Shown here: positions 36,401 through 41,639 of the stretch, in pieces
How positions within the stretch are numbered: the first letter of the stretch is position 1
Layout: every line of letters begins with the position of its first letter
Source of the DNA: Membranipora membranacea
Lineage: Eukaryota; Bryozoa; Gymnolaemata; Cheilostomatida; Membraniporidae
DNA: 64,000 bases
Direction: 5' to 3'
Assembly (NCBI GenBank): GCA_914767715.1
Contig: OU612074.1
Coordinates: forward strand, 18,832,062-18,896,061
The notes under the pieces: model-generated
The model's database searches: none
Seen by the model: the letters and a program-made list of their open reading frames with translations, nothing else
What the model was told of the DNA's origin: nothing
Program-made: the position numbers and the translations under genes

Positions 36401-39400
36401 TGGGCGCGACTGAGTTGTGTATCAAGTTATCAGCTGTAGCCTGAAGTTCTTGCAAGCCTGACAAAAGAAAGGTTTTTTAGTGTAGCAGCTTCTGTGACTT
36501 TATGCAGGCTGGGGTTAGATGGACAGGGATTTTGTATTCGGTGTTGCTGGCGTAAAAACTGATACCACAATCCAAATTTCTTGATAGCTTATCTGCTATG
36601 ACGTTCAAACTACCGGCTATGTGGCGCACTCGCAAAACAATATTGTGAGTCATACAAAACAAGGCCAAATCTTTCAGTAGGGTGTTGATCATTTTCTCTT
36701 TAGAGAAGAATGTGTTGATCATGGCCACCAGAGCTTGATTGTCAGTCTGAATAGAGAGTATCGTATCACTTATCTTGTCGCCCCAGAGCTTAACGGCAAT
36801 GTAGATGGGAATCAGTTCCAAGAGAGCGATATTCTGTTTTGACCACCATTCATCTTGCCAAACTCCGTTGAACCACCAGTTGTCGAACACACATCCATAG
36901 CCAACCGATCCTGAGGCGTCTGATATGATAGAATGTGAGGCTTCCTGAGATCCTGCAAAAATGAATTTAAATGGTTTTCCTTCCGGTTGAGACAGGAAGG
37001 ACCGCCACACACGCAGATCTGCACGAACATTTTCATTTAATCTGCGCTGTGCCCACTTGTTTGATGATAGGATACCAGATAGGTTTTGGTATAATCCCGC
37101 CAACAGCGCCTTTCCGGGTAAAAAGGTGGCACAAAGAAATGTGAGTTTACCAACCAGTTTCTGTATAGAGTGAACACGGTGCCCCTTCTTCGCAATAAAG
37201 TTAGTAATTTCCCTTTCGTACTTTTCTCTTTTTGACAAAGGCACAAAGAATGACAGGTGACAGCTATCGATACCCAGTCCTAGGAACTCTATGTGGGTGC
37301 AGGGAAGCACAGTCTTTTGTGGGCTGACCGGGAAACCTAAATACTCTAGCCATGAGAGAAATTCTGACAATGCCTCTTGACATCGCTGATGGCTCGACGC
37401 CAGTATCAAAAAGTCATCGATGTAATTGAACATTTCACAGTCTGGGTGGGTTTTCTCAAATAACCAAGCAAGGCTGTTTGATATGGCTTGGAATATAGCG
37501 CATGATGTGCTCAGGCCCATGGGCAAACATATATCGATTAACAACTTATCTTCAAATTGCATCCCCAGATATCTCCAGTCTTCTTTGTTTATTGGGCAGC
37601 ACCGATACGCATCTGCTAGGTCGATCTTCGCCATGAAGGTTGGGGCCTTCTCTTTCTCTTGTATTCTTGACAGCGATTCTGCCACCTGCATAACATTACA
37701 GTAGCTCACACCTTTAAGTTCATTGGGAATATTATCATTGACAGATGTGCCATAAGGTTTACTCAGATCATGAATGAGGCGAAACTTTCCCGGAGTGCTC
37801 TTCGGAATAGCATATAAAGGAGCATATGATGCCATTGGTAGTGGTGAAGCATTGTATGGCCCTAAGATGCGACCTTGCTGCAGCTCACTGTTTAGCTTTT
37901 CAATGACTATCTCGCGGTTCCTAGCTGGTTTTTTGTCTAGGGTTACATTATTGACAGGAATAGAGTTTACAGAAGGCACCCCGATGCGAAATCCCTTCTT
38001 GAAACCCGACACAATGAAGTCCCTGTTAGGATAGCCTTTTAAACAGTTCCACAATCTGTTGGAGCTGACTGGTGTTACGATTCCCGCATCAGCTATTGAT
38101 TTTACATTTTGCACTAATTCTAAAAATAGAAATTGTAAATAATGTTAGCTATCATTAAATACAGTAGTCACAAGGTTGTCATTGAAAAAGGCAAGTGGGT
38201 GATTAGGACCTTCCGCACTCGCTGATTCAATTCTATTTTGTTCAGACTATTTATGCACAGACATAGCAGTATAATTGAACTGAACTGGCTAACACAAAAC
38301 ATAGATAGCAGTCAACAACAAATAGTAAATAATAACATTGGTCACTGCACAATACAAACAGCTCTGGTGGCCATGACTAGGCTTTCAGCCCACCATTCTT
38401 TGCACATTTAGAACTTCCGTGGCTGGGGCTTCCGCATTTTGAGCAGGTATGTGTAAATTTACAACCCGTCCGAGTGCATTTGCTTTGGTTGAAGTACATG
38501 CAGGGTCTACCAGCATTGGATGGTTTGTAAGACGGTGCCCTGTGATGATAATGGCTTGCACTACTTGGGCCTTTAGCATCCATGTGAGCTCTCTTCGACA
38601 CAAACTCTGCCATATAACAGCCCCATGGTACCCGTGGGTTATCAGCCCTCATAAGTCGGAACCTTTTATCATACAAGGTTCCATCACAGTTTTGAAAAAA
38701 CAGACGTTTTACTGTCTCGAGGTGTTTTAGCATTGATGGGAATTCATTGGGGCAGGCTTTCCCTCTGATTGTCATGTAAACCAGAAAACAATCAAAAAAT
38801 CGGTTAAATGAAAAAATATCAGTCTTTTTTATGGTAGAGTCAAACTTTAATTGCCCATCTTTGACAATGAGGACCTGGTCCTTCTCTTGCGGGTTATCCG
38901 GGCGGAACAGCTTTGAGAGCTCTACATACTCTCCTTGTATAATTTTCAGTTTAATCTTACTTGGCACATGGCTAGTATGGGGGGCATCTGACGCAAGTAG
39001 GTATGGAGTGTAGCTATTTTCAATGGCTGTCATAGTCATACCGTTGTTAGGTTGCAGGTCAACTGATGAGTCCGAGTCCTCCTCCAGGGACATCTGTACT
39101 GATGGTATAGGCGTACGCTGAGCTTGACTGCTTACTTGAGGAGTTGTCCTCTCTTGATGAAAACTAGCCGAGGCCGTTGATATCAGCTCTGTCACCGCTG
39201 GTGTTGTTAGCGTAGGTGGAGGGCTCCCTGACGGTCCTGATATCGGTCCCGGTCGCAGCAACCAACCATCATGATCCGGTCTCGACTTGGGTTGAGGTTC
39301 CAAACCCTGAGTTGTACCATCGGCTAAACAAATGGGGTTAATGGTGCAGCAAAGAAGATTTTTTATAGGTTTTTTTTTTATCACTCAATATTTTCAGAAG

Positions 39401-41435
39401 TTGATTTTAGAATTTCGGTTTTTTTAACAATGGTTTTTAATACAATCTCCTTTACTGCACCTTCTTCAGCTCCTTGTCTGATTTGTTTAACAAATTTCTC
39501 GAGCTTACGCTTCTTTGCCGCCTGAACTTTTTTGCTTGCCTATAACAGAGAGAGAAATGGTGTTAGAGAACAACAAAGATATATGTCTTGTTCTAACGAG
39601 CAGCTTAATCGGCAGCAAATTCTTCAACTAGTGAGGGGCGATTAGGACCATCCGCACTCACAGTTTGAATATTATCTTATTGTTTGTTTATTTAATTCTA
39701 AGATCTTTCTAACTATAATTTTTGTTGTTTACTACTAGGCTTGAAAAAAAGCAACACAGGTGACACAAGGTATTTACAGGCCTTTTTATAGGCTTTGTCC
39801 GTCAGATGGACACCATCAGCCCTTAAAGTCATGTGTCGGTCAAACTTTTTTGACCATCTCCAGCCGACAATAACATTGTTTGAATGTCTGGTTATAAGGT
39901 CATTAAGTTCCGCCAAACTGTTCATATATTTAGTACATTGACGAGGAAAAACTGTCATAATTATCACTTTGGCGGCAAATCGGGTATACTGGTTGGCATA
40001 GCCCATCAAGTTAGCATACACGCTGCTAGGAGTGATCCCATCTCCCAGATCGTTAGATCCTATCACTAAGATAATCCCGTCGTAGTGCTGTTGATTAGCT
40101 GGGACCTCTAAATAATTGGTCCGAGCTCCTCCGCGGCACCTAAACTCTACTGACAGGTTTCTTCTGCTGAAGTACACCCCAGCTTGATCTCTCAGTCTTC
40201 GAGCATGTGAGTCCCCGATAACTAGTACCTACAGGTAGTTACAGGCTTTCCAAATTAGTGTTAATTCAAGAATACAGAATTTCGGAATGACCCCATAATC
40301 CTTAGCGAACACCCAAATATCACTAAATCTAGTTAATCAGTTCACAAAATTGTTCCATTCACTGTTTCATTACCAATCCACAGGGCCTATTATTTCCGCC
40401 AGCACCAGATAACAGCCAAGGACAAGCGAGTGGTAGTGGTAGTTTGCCCTAAACAATGAATTCATTCATTGGGCAGAGGTTAGGAAGTTTTATTTATTTT
40501 TTTTTTTTTTATTGTAAGGTGTGCCTTGGGAAGTAATGACAATGAATGGTGAGTGAAATGATGAAGTGCCCAAAAGGAAGTAGGGAAGTCCAGGGCATAT
40601 CTGTGATGTGCATTGTGGTACTCGTAAAGAAGCTTGTTATTGAACATAATATTATTATTTTGTTTGATGTTCTCAGATTATGAGATCATTTCCACAGCAA
40701 CATCAAATCACAGCTCAATATAAACAGTATGAACATTGACAAGGTTTAGCATACATTCTCATACTTACTCTTGTAATTGAAGACATGTTCAAGTAGGTTT
40801 TTAGGAGCTGACAGAGACAAGTAGTTCACAGTCTCAAGGCTAGCAACCAAAGGATTGATGAGTTTAAGTCTCCCACAATTCAATACAAAGTGATCACATG
40901 ACTTCCTTGTTGTCAGATCAGTACTTTATAAGACACGTTGGAGTTGTCGGGGCTTGTTGGGAGGGCCAGACGACTCTGACTATTGGAGCTGCGCTGAGAT
41001 ACTTGAGCATTTGTTTTGGATTAATTTCAGTCTAAAAAACAACTTTAGGAAAGTTTGATTATCATTCATGATTTGTATGTATTCATGAATATTACTGAAT
41101 TGATGAAGCACCTCAGTTGGAGTTGAAAACGACTTGCTATAGTTGTGGGAATTCGGTAAACTATATAACGATAATGCTGAGCACACATTATGAACTTAGT
41201 TAATCTTTAACTACACCTTACCTCTTCACCAGTTGCTGTGTTTTTTGATCCATGCATGTCACTGTGAGCAGCCTCAGCCAAGTCACTAACTGGTAACAAG
41301 AAAACAGCACTTTATAATAACATCAATATTAATATCATCACTCTTACAATGATGTAGTAACAAATGATAGTAAAATAAGGTGTGAGCAAGACATAGACAG
41401 GTTAAAAATCTTACCAACACAAATCCAATGGCCAT
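12175..41435 (-). CDS. unit 2: NHL-CCP3-TM receptor-like gene (whole span)
   Basis: Exons, minus order: 41,435-41,415; 41,289-41,222; 33,786-32,864; 31,822-31,619; 15,620-15,417; 13,332-13,129; 12,425-12,175. They total 1,875 nt = 624 residues plus stop, with no stop and with matching phases at every junction. Domains: signal peptide 1-25, NHL propeller about 30-337, CCP 338-541 (three modules), TM about 545-568, tail to 624 with LQYEEL. Type I membrane protein by topology. Two introns are hugely expanded by mobile elements (Ngaro in intron 2, nested LTR elements between CCP1 and CCP2). Exon use is inferred, not observed. Confidence 0.65.
12426..12764. other. intron, nothing recognised
   Basis: Intronic sequence between the unit 2 TM exon and the small inverted repeat. 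I see no exon or repeat of note. Confidence 0.4.
12765..12985. repeat. small inverted repeat (MITE-like)
   Basis: Two arms of about 70 bp (12,765-12,836 and 12,914-12,985) are imperfect reverse complements. Both contain aatttgcacaaactgat or its complement. The spacer is about 77 bp. Size and structure suit a miniature inverted-repeat element within a unit 2 intron. Confidence 0.55.
13129..13332 (-). CDS. unit 2 CCP/sushi exon 3 of 3
   Basis: 204-nt phase 1-1 exon, acceptor TTTTGTAG, donor ATTAG|GTACA. Reading: EKCGELPIIENAKL ... GSQIYYQCNTK ... GLYTC ... LEWSGNTLLC, with the four cysteines, the Tyr before Cys2 and the Trp before Cys4 of a sushi/CCP module. It differs from the 15.4 kb exon by a few residues only. 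It is contained in a 2.3 kb tandem duplication. Confidence 0.8.
14685..15040. repeat. degenerate about 20-bp minisatellite
   Basis: Imperfect tandem repeat around the core tggtgggaaaa, about 16 diverged units. Its sister copy is at 30,885-31,235. It is intronic in unit 2. Confidence 0.7.
15236..15400 (-). pseudogene. truncated 3' end of an NHL exon
   Basis: Matches the 3' end of the unit 3 NHL exon (the stretches at about 15,236 gggaattgcagaatttcg and at about 15,350 gtctgtgttcaaatcaatga). It includes the donor but breaks off at ctcatcagt and runs directly into the flank of the CCP exon at 15,417. It has a 1-nt insertion in the coding part. A duplicate is at 31,437-31,590. Confidence 0.7.
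15417..15620 (-). CDS. unit 2 CCP/sushi exon 2 of 3
   Basis: 204-nt phase 1-1 exon, acceptor TTTTGTAG, donor TTAG|GTAAG, with the four sushi cysteines (EKCGELP, YYQC, LYTC, LLC). It is in frame with the CCP exons at 31,619-31,822 (upstream, beyond the 13.9 kb of nested retrotransposons) and at 13,129-13,332. Confidence 0.8.
16715..16961 (-). repeat. 3' LTR of the outer gypsy element
   Basis: Nearly identical to 30,376-30,622 (offset 13,661). It is preceded on the minus strand by the polypurine tract at about 16,962-16,978. Confidence 0.75.
16962..17430. other. internal sequence of outer gypsy element, no recognisable gene
   Basis: Holds the polypurine tract and a Pro/Gln/Thr-rich open frame on either strand (about 17,127-17,480) with no recognisable domain. 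Composition is more GC-rich than the surroundings. Confidence 0.4.
17431..17760. repeat. 73-bp tandem repeat, about 4.5 copies
   Basis: The motif atgctatgccaagcc recurs at 17,431, 17,504, 17,577, 17,650 and 17,723, a constant 73-bp period. Each full unit ends in the palindrome GTACCctcccGGTAC. It lies inside the outer gypsy element near its 3' end. Confidence 0.9.
17761..18236. other. no gene seen
   Basis: AT-rich internal part of the outer gypsy element, between the 73-bp array and the RNase H relic. No domain is recognisable. Confidence 0.4.
18237..18866 (-). pseudogene. gypsy pol fragment: RNase H domain
   Basis: Minus-strand frame open from a TAG at about 18,865 to 18,237. The reading GAEQNYSLTHKEGLALV, then HYLADKHFLVLTDH, SLKWL, GRLGRWSLLLEPYNYDI and NADCLSRRPY is diagnostic of the end of Ty3/gypsy reverse transcriptase and its RNase H. 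The catalytic core of RT is absent upstream and no integrase follows. It encodes no active enzyme. Confidence 0.85.
19014..19567 (-). pseudogene. gypsy gag-pol relic: zinc knuckles and protease
   Basis: Two overlapping minus-strand frames. The 19,154-19,567 frame has C-x2-C-x-x-x-H ... C-x6-C-x2-C-G (CDRCGESHMSSACCAYGR, then CRGCGR), typical of gypsy Gag/Pol zinc fingers. The 19,014-19,220 frame carries ALLDTGDQSSYI, the D-T-G active site of a retropepsin. The frame change may be a natural -1 shift or decay. RT is deleted between this and the RNase H piece. Confidence 0.65.
20496..20930. repeat. 59-bp tandem repeat inside LTR
   Basis: Seven to eight copies with a 59-bp period; the motif gtctctgtcaccgtg recurs once per unit. 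The identical array is at 28,052-28,486. On the element's strand it lies downstream of the TATA box, hence within the transcribed R/U5 part. Confidence 0.9.
20940..21340. repeat. about 41-45 bp tandem repeat inside LTR
   Basis: About nine to ten units with the core tgacaaacccttgctgccaa, alternating between two spacer variants so that a higher-order unit of about 83 bp is visible. The identical array is at 28,496-28,896. The minus-strand reading (DFGSKGLSEE/LWQQGFVRVV) is an artefact of the repeat. Confidence 0.9.
21358..21365 (-). promoter_or_regulatory. TATA box of the nested LTR
   Basis: CTATATAAGGCAG on the minus strand; the copy in the 5' LTR at 28,914-28,921 would drive the element. Transcription would start about 25-30 bases downstream, just before the 41-45 bp repeats. 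Confidence 0.55.
21845..21859. repeat. 15-G homopolymer
   Basis: Run of 15 G in the 3' LTR; the 5' LTR has the same 15-G run at 29,401-29,415. Equal length at so mutable a site supports a very recent insertion, or an assembly that collapsed or copied the LTRs. Confidence 0.9.
22375..22403. repeat. hairpin at LTR terminus
   Basis: TGTCAGGAG, 11-nt loop, CTCCTGACA: a perfect 9-bp inverted repeat whose outer edge is the LTR end itself. The 5' LTR has the same at 29,931-29,959. Confidence 0.8.
22941..23150 (-). CDS. small open frame after Gag in nested element, unknown
   Basis: Minus-strand frame of 69 codons plus stop, preceded by an acceptor-like TGTCAATCAG. It contains GVTIITGYIG, KRLRLLLRDGRK, and DPCGPCIKGKR near the end, and stops at 22,941. 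Composition is protein-like. It could be the tail of a lost third gene of the parent element, for example an envelope or accessory gene, but nothing identifies it. No matching donor was confirmed. Confidence 0.3.
   Translation of the reverse strand, partial: GIPSPWGVTIITGYIGSPSLVTIKGAKRLRLLLRDGRKVLPKHIYLIQDPCGPCIKGKRVSMDMFLECE
23655..27110 (-). CDS. Gag-like polyprotein of the nested LTR element
   Basis: 1,151 codons; the better start is the ATG at 27,047 (MPRKSKEEKKRKKMAK), since the earlier Met precedes a hydrophobic run. A long Pro/Gln/Arg-rich N-terminal part is followed at residues about 480-640 by a capsid-like region (FDESWDAFITRWQDQ ... GESIGAFYLALKELL) resembling the Retrotrans_gag family. 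One CCHC zinc knuckle lies at about residue 740 (CYYCNMVGHIARNC), then a charged tail. Odd points: a hydrophobic segment at about 1,020-1,035 (PLTWILIWIAMIIPP), and five SHQ tripeptides from a 9-bp repeat (23,757-23,805). No protease or polymerase domain follows. Capsid assembly and RNA packaging are the inferred roles. Confidence 0.8.
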   Translation of the reverse strand: MLLLLYYCTHIPHYLINSKFIMPRKSKEEKKRKKMAKLAKQVMKERADMRAQFDDVTANDPDKTVSLDSDQRAYLKPSATPTSRTEDRDLYIEDPYLDIDLIPHIDDPIYREQEAAREERRIQLDREGDAARKHMIPTSPVYLESYPALPAHSPAKPPQNPRDHTDDEIFLSQKLAYGKVLKTGQPVPSTQGKPSESEIWTQPLKKDPSTPRQELCPRLSPRNDNPAGEFELTRQNACGPEEMRTYFNKLVQNKKTVPQSHSTPYPSTPPIEDEDLELRPEWQQVPYKRNQNKRGQLQFREESDNQFRAIRKQKETTPYRNQSPDPRILQELHYKPPTYNEMIDDQERTIHPPGLLETNQQRLYRPMKVEIKDEPRRRQELPHNQYGTPYLDESLRTQRAIDQVLNEDSGRLNRHFALADATNPQQQNMVNPISQTSPTVPTIPNNMTVNTISSGNPNQSNTAPPPYTIISMPSKLPDTSLSFSNKFDESWDAFITRWQDQCMALSLPKPNWSRLLSLYLSEGALAILQELKEDDPSLLDDFDRLSGRLGQRFQKSKGLMGSSALQNRVQQPGESIGAFYLALKELLKASYPTMDSTARDELGRDFFISGLRDIKTKGNVLRKQPGSLAKAYELAESNSFTSNLLARETARQTIQENQVKAKIAALQVRQNDNNDLKDMRQMIQQLIQLNKQQMERMDKYAQQSQNVESTRQTPNRQQTTQRTPEAYHKQSEWDSLRARPSCYYCNMVGHIARNCMKKQRDDDRRGITMVRQLSQEGIEAHRNYNTRYPSSPPRSLNPNQPSRFNQPRMDYSPQRGGRQVRFAEQNGPTQQMRRIQVKTDEQLIREFRANQNSLNTFFNEPGKRKTGTDQTKDNEEMSYEGSKVDQLAVLLGRQNPHSNQNTKKPRKKLQVNIEPTQSVTREDEMDSSLGGESSHVARNSGGLTYTACESPEIMEWNNCTNISDSSSSTINKMSDSKQQKPTGDKSQRDVSKPKTIPYGRTASKLMRSFTSISPLTWILIWIAMIIPPSNEIAQDHPTVCKHPHTSPERSHCFKYPDPKSKLGYKDNFSDLEVITDELTRTNKEFFDVPAKEEENLAEDDINQSHQSHQSHQSHQSHQTLEDEYKSLAKDAQDGIPTKIWDQGGVRGWLIR
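27150..27174 (-). promoter_or_regulatory. primer-binding-site candidate of the nested element
   Basis: On the minus strand the first bases after the 5' LTR are TTTTGGAACCTCCGGCGG. The reverse complement ends in TTCCA and includes GTCCCGC, as expected for a tRNA 3' end with its T-arm. I could not identify the tRNA. Confidence 0.45.
27175..29959 (-). repeat. 5' LTR of the nested element
   Basis: 2,785 bp, identical by eye to 19,619-22,403, including both tandem arrays, the TATA box (28,914-28,921), the 15-G run and the terminal hairpin. Confidence 0.9.
30020..30215. repeat. three imperfect repeats of about 75 bp
   Basis: The motif catagata-g-aat-gtgat-gt-attg recurs at about 30,022, 30,092 and 30,170, each followed by a tatcgatct-like string. 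It lies within the outer gypsy element, between its 5' LTR and the nested insertion. Confidence 0.6.
30192..30455 (-). pseudogene. possible gag N-terminal relic of outer gypsy element
   Basis: Minus-strand frame starting inside the 5' LTR and running 60 codons beyond it (contains GKNAQRIIRIYASESC and DQRKRQVESGMLG). Its position just after the LTR suits the gag leader, but no family motif is present. Confidence 0.3.
30376..30622 (-). repeat. 5' LTR of the outer gypsy element
   Basis: Partner of 16,715-16,961, with a few substitutions between the two copies. The right flank returns to unit 2 intron sequence identical in type to about 14,420 onward. Confidence 0.75.
30885..31235. repeat. degenerate about 20-bp minisatellite (sister of 14,685)
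   Basis: Same tggtgggaaaa-type imperfect tandem repeat as at 14,685-15,040, in the continuation of the second duplicate. Confidence 0.7.
31437..31590 (-). pseudogene. truncated 3' end of an NHL exon (duplicate)
   Basis: Same NHL-exon fragment and same fusion point with the CCP flank as at 15,236-15,400. Confidence 0.7.
31619..31822 (-). CDS. unit 2 CCP/sushi exon 1 of 3
   Basis: 204-nt phase 1-1 exon, acceptor CTTTTGTAG, donor TTAG|GTAAG. Reading: ERCGEPPIIDNAKL ... IHYQCNTK ... GLYTC ... SGNTLLC, the four sushi cysteines with Trp near the end. It is more diverged from the two downstream CCP exons than they are from each other. It joins in phase to the NHL exon at 32,864-33,786. Confidence 0.8.
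32200..32310 (-). pseudogene. remnant of a HYR-like exon
   Basis: The 5' end and flank of the HYR-like exon found at 55,140-55,361 are recognisable (around 32,234: atggaaggaaaatccaaaac), but the cysteine-containing body is deleted. This explains why unit 2 has no HYR-like module. Confidence 0.55.
32561..32590. repeat. (AAT)n microsatellite
   Basis: About nine AAT units. Confidence 0.9.
32864..33786 (-). CDS. unit 2 NHL beta-propeller exon
   Basis: 923-nt exon, acceptor TTATTTTAG, donor CGTT|GTAAGT, open throughout, phase 2 in and phase 1 out. It encodes about 307 residues with NHL repeats (GYREGVGEDALFYGLTGFAQ; GVIDGSLAESRFWYPRSIQF..GTFLVADTWSHIIRLVDM; YSLLMTNDSLYIGMYGKVLLF). NHL propellers bind proteins, RNA or ligands; here the upstream signal peptide makes it extracellular. 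It directly precedes CCP modules. Two cysteine pairs (C-x2-C in ICSGC and the lone REC) are shared with unit 1. Confidence 0.8.
33926..34240 (-). repeat. Ngaro split repeat B2
   Basis: 315 bp matching 34,950-35,264. Its inner edge runs into an expanded minisatellite. Confidence 0.85.
34150..34530. repeat. minisatellite within the Ngaro terminal region
   Basis: About eight to nine units of gccatacaaggcattgacc plus tcttttcgagatctt with variable T-rich spacers. The partner repeat at 35,175-35,264 has only about two units. Frames across it (34,064-34,327) are repeat artefacts. Confidence 0.9.
34710..34949 (-). repeat. Ngaro split repeat A2
   Basis: 240 bp identical by eye to 40,821-41,060. Confidence 0.85.
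34950..35264 (-). repeat. Ngaro split repeat B1
   Basis: Abuts A2 directly, giving the B1A2 junction typical of these elements. Confidence 0.85.
35574..36467 (-). CDS. tyrosine recombinase of the Ngaro-like element
   Basis: 296 residues. It catalyses integration of the circular cDNA. The N-terminal SAM-like/core-binding part (residues about 15-100, TTRRSYSLAVKGLSDFCKE) is followed by the catalytic domain with Arg153 (ALLRPSEV), His259 and Arg262 (HSFRRGG), Trp285 (GRWKS) and a nucleophile Tyr, most likely Tyr293 in LVYVKP. The full R-H-R-Y set is present. There is no ATG at the start of the frame: it opens directly behind a strong acceptor (CTTTCTTTTGTCAG), phase 1, 12 nt after the RT stop, which suggests expression from a spliced transcript. 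Confidence 0.85.
   Translation of the reverse strand, partial: LLSGLQELQATADNLIHNSVAPTTRRSYSLAVKGLSDFCKEHKIKDKFSAKTMELYVAHLAKKGMKASTIRSALSAVRHHCNSNYIEISFDTPRLQLLLKGVRRRNDSIAIRPNHVVKVRQLQKICNSADKLFSPQQALMIKAMFALSFFALLRPSEVYHTSTTPEHQLRRSSIRVRQKKIKITFSSFKHSSGSTTITVERKLFLDICPVLLLQSYLSANSGIAQQEGSIVLFHCSRAEAHSWLQRCVADAGIKSRLTLHSFRRGGATWYAGQGLTDAKLKAFGRWKSNAYLVYVKP
36477..38119 (-). CDS. reverse transcriptase-RNase H of the Ngaro-like element
   Basis: 545-residue frame. RT motifs: KIDLADAY (Asp165), LPMGLSTS (197-204) and YIDD (231-234). RNase H of the DIRS/Ngaro type has Asp399 (ISDASG), Glu433 (ALLELIPIYIA), Asp458 (QTDNQA) and Asp508 (IADKLSR), so all catalytic acids are present. The frame has no early ATG but follows an acceptor (CTATTTTTAG) in phase 1. 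Its product would copy the element RNA in the cytoplasm or nucleus; a related virus-free mechanism is known for DIRS-order elements. Confidence 0.9.
38377..39384 (-). CDS. Gag-like zinc-finger protein of the Ngaro-like element
   Basis: 335 codons from the first ATG; an acceptor (TTTGTTTAG) at 39,324-39,326 lies inside the frame and gives phase 1 entry at 39,323. A Pro/Ser-rich N-terminal half is followed by a globular middle and a C-terminal CCCH-like finger plus a zinc knuckle (CMYFNQSKCTRTGCKFTH, then CSKCGSPSHGSSKC, residues about 293-325). Position upstream of RT and the fingers fit a nucleic-acid-binding Gag. Confidence 0.7.
   Translation of the reverse strand: MIKKKPIKNLLCCTINPICLADGTTQGLEPQPKSRPDHDGWLLRPGPISGPSGSPPPTLTTPAVTELISTASASFHQERTTPQVSSQAQRTPIPSVQMSLEEDSDSSVDLQPNNGMTMTAIENSYTPYLLASDAPHTSHVPSKIKLKIIQGEYVELSKLFRPDNPQEKDQVLIVKDGQLKFDSTIKKTDIFSFNRFFDCFLVYMTIRGKACPNEFPSMLKHLETVKRLFFQNCDGTLYDKRFRLMRADNPRVPWGCYMAEFVSKRAHMDAKGPSSASHYHHRAPSYKPSNAGRPCMYFNQSKCTRTGCKFTHTCSKCGSPSHGSSKCAKNGGLKA
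39381..39540 (-). CDS. small lysine-rich frame in Ngaro-like element
   Basis: Exon-like run after the acceptor CTCTGTTATAG, 52 codons then TGA. It reads ASKKVQAAKKRKLEKFVKQI and continues as a helical Lys/Glu-rich stretch ending SENIE. KKRK resembles a nuclear-localisation signal. It overlaps the start of the Gag frame by a few bases. Frame and splice signal are visible; function is unknown. Confidence 0.35.
39713..40231 (-). CDS. SGNH/GDSL-type hydrolase of the Ngaro-like element
   Basis: Open frame of 172 codons; the first in-frame ATG is at 40,177, but the active-site serine lies upstream of it, so translation must begin further up, probably through the acceptor CCTGTAG at 40,232. SGNH blocks: VLVIGDSHARRL (Ser), RGGART (Gly), VIGSNDLGDG (Asn) and ADGVHLTDKA (Asp-His). 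All four catalytic positions are present. SGNH esterases occur in some Ngaro elements and in ORF1 of CR1/L2 LINEs; the substrate is unknown. It is the first gene on the element's strand. Confidence 0.75.
40821..41060 (-). repeat. Ngaro split repeat A1 (5' end of element)
   Basis: Identical by eye to 34,710-34,949. It ends at 41,060, after which sequence related to the unit 4 intron (about 56,900 onward) resumes. Confidence 0.85.
41222..41289 (-). CDS. unit 2 exon 2: signal-peptide core
   Basis: 68-nt exon, acceptor TTACCAG, donor AAGAG|GTAAGG. It reads LVTWLRLLTVTCMDQKTQQ, completing a hydrophobic leader with a small-residue cleavage region (TVTC) and running into the NHL exon. Confidence 0.75.
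41415..41435 (-). CDS. unit 2 exon 1: start codon (MAIGFVL)
   Basis: 21 nt, ATG at 41,433-41,435 followed by the donor GTAAG. Upstream 5' flank is nearly identical to that of unit 4. Confidence 0.75.
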
Positions 41436-41510
41436 TTCTCAGTCAAACTAAGCCTGCCGATACTCTACTTAAACCCTGCAGCCTTCTTGAAGTTCAACTC
41501 TGTAATGACT

Positions 41511-41520
41511 ATTATATAAA
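41511..41520 (-). promoter_or_regulatory. TATA-like element upstream of unit 2
   Basis: TTTATATAAT on the minus strand, 76-85 nt upstream of the ATG, also present at the same distance in unit 4 but not unit 1. Confidence 0.4.
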
Positions 41521-41639
41521 CATGAACTTCCTTGTCTTATCATGCTGACTTAATTATCTGACAGCAGCATTGATTTTTTCAGTATTGCTGCAAAATCACT
41601 CAACAGGCTGAGTCTTCATGGATGGATACACATTTATTT

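Larger units (their letters stand above)
33926..41060 (-). mobile_element. Ngaro-like tyrosine-recombinase retrotransposon with SGNH hydrolase
   Basis: 7,135 bp in intron 2 of unit 2, same strand as the host gene. Split direct repeats: a 240-bp block at 40,821-41,060 recurs at 34,710-34,949, and a 315-bp block at 34,950-35,264 recurs at 33,926-34,240. On the minus strand this is A1-genes-B1-A2-B2, the hallmark of Ngaro/PAT elements. Genes in order: SGNH hydrolase, a small basic frame, zinc-finger Gag, RT-RNase H, tyrosine recombinase. No methyltransferase or integrase is present. All main frames are open and catalytic residues are present, and the repeat blocks look identical, so it is recent. 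No target duplication is apparent, as expected for recombinase-mediated insertion. Confidence 0.85.

Noticed and set aside
37426-37704. Plus-strand frames within 35.6-38.8 kb
   Set aside because: Shadows of the recombinase, RT and Gag frames on the minus strand.
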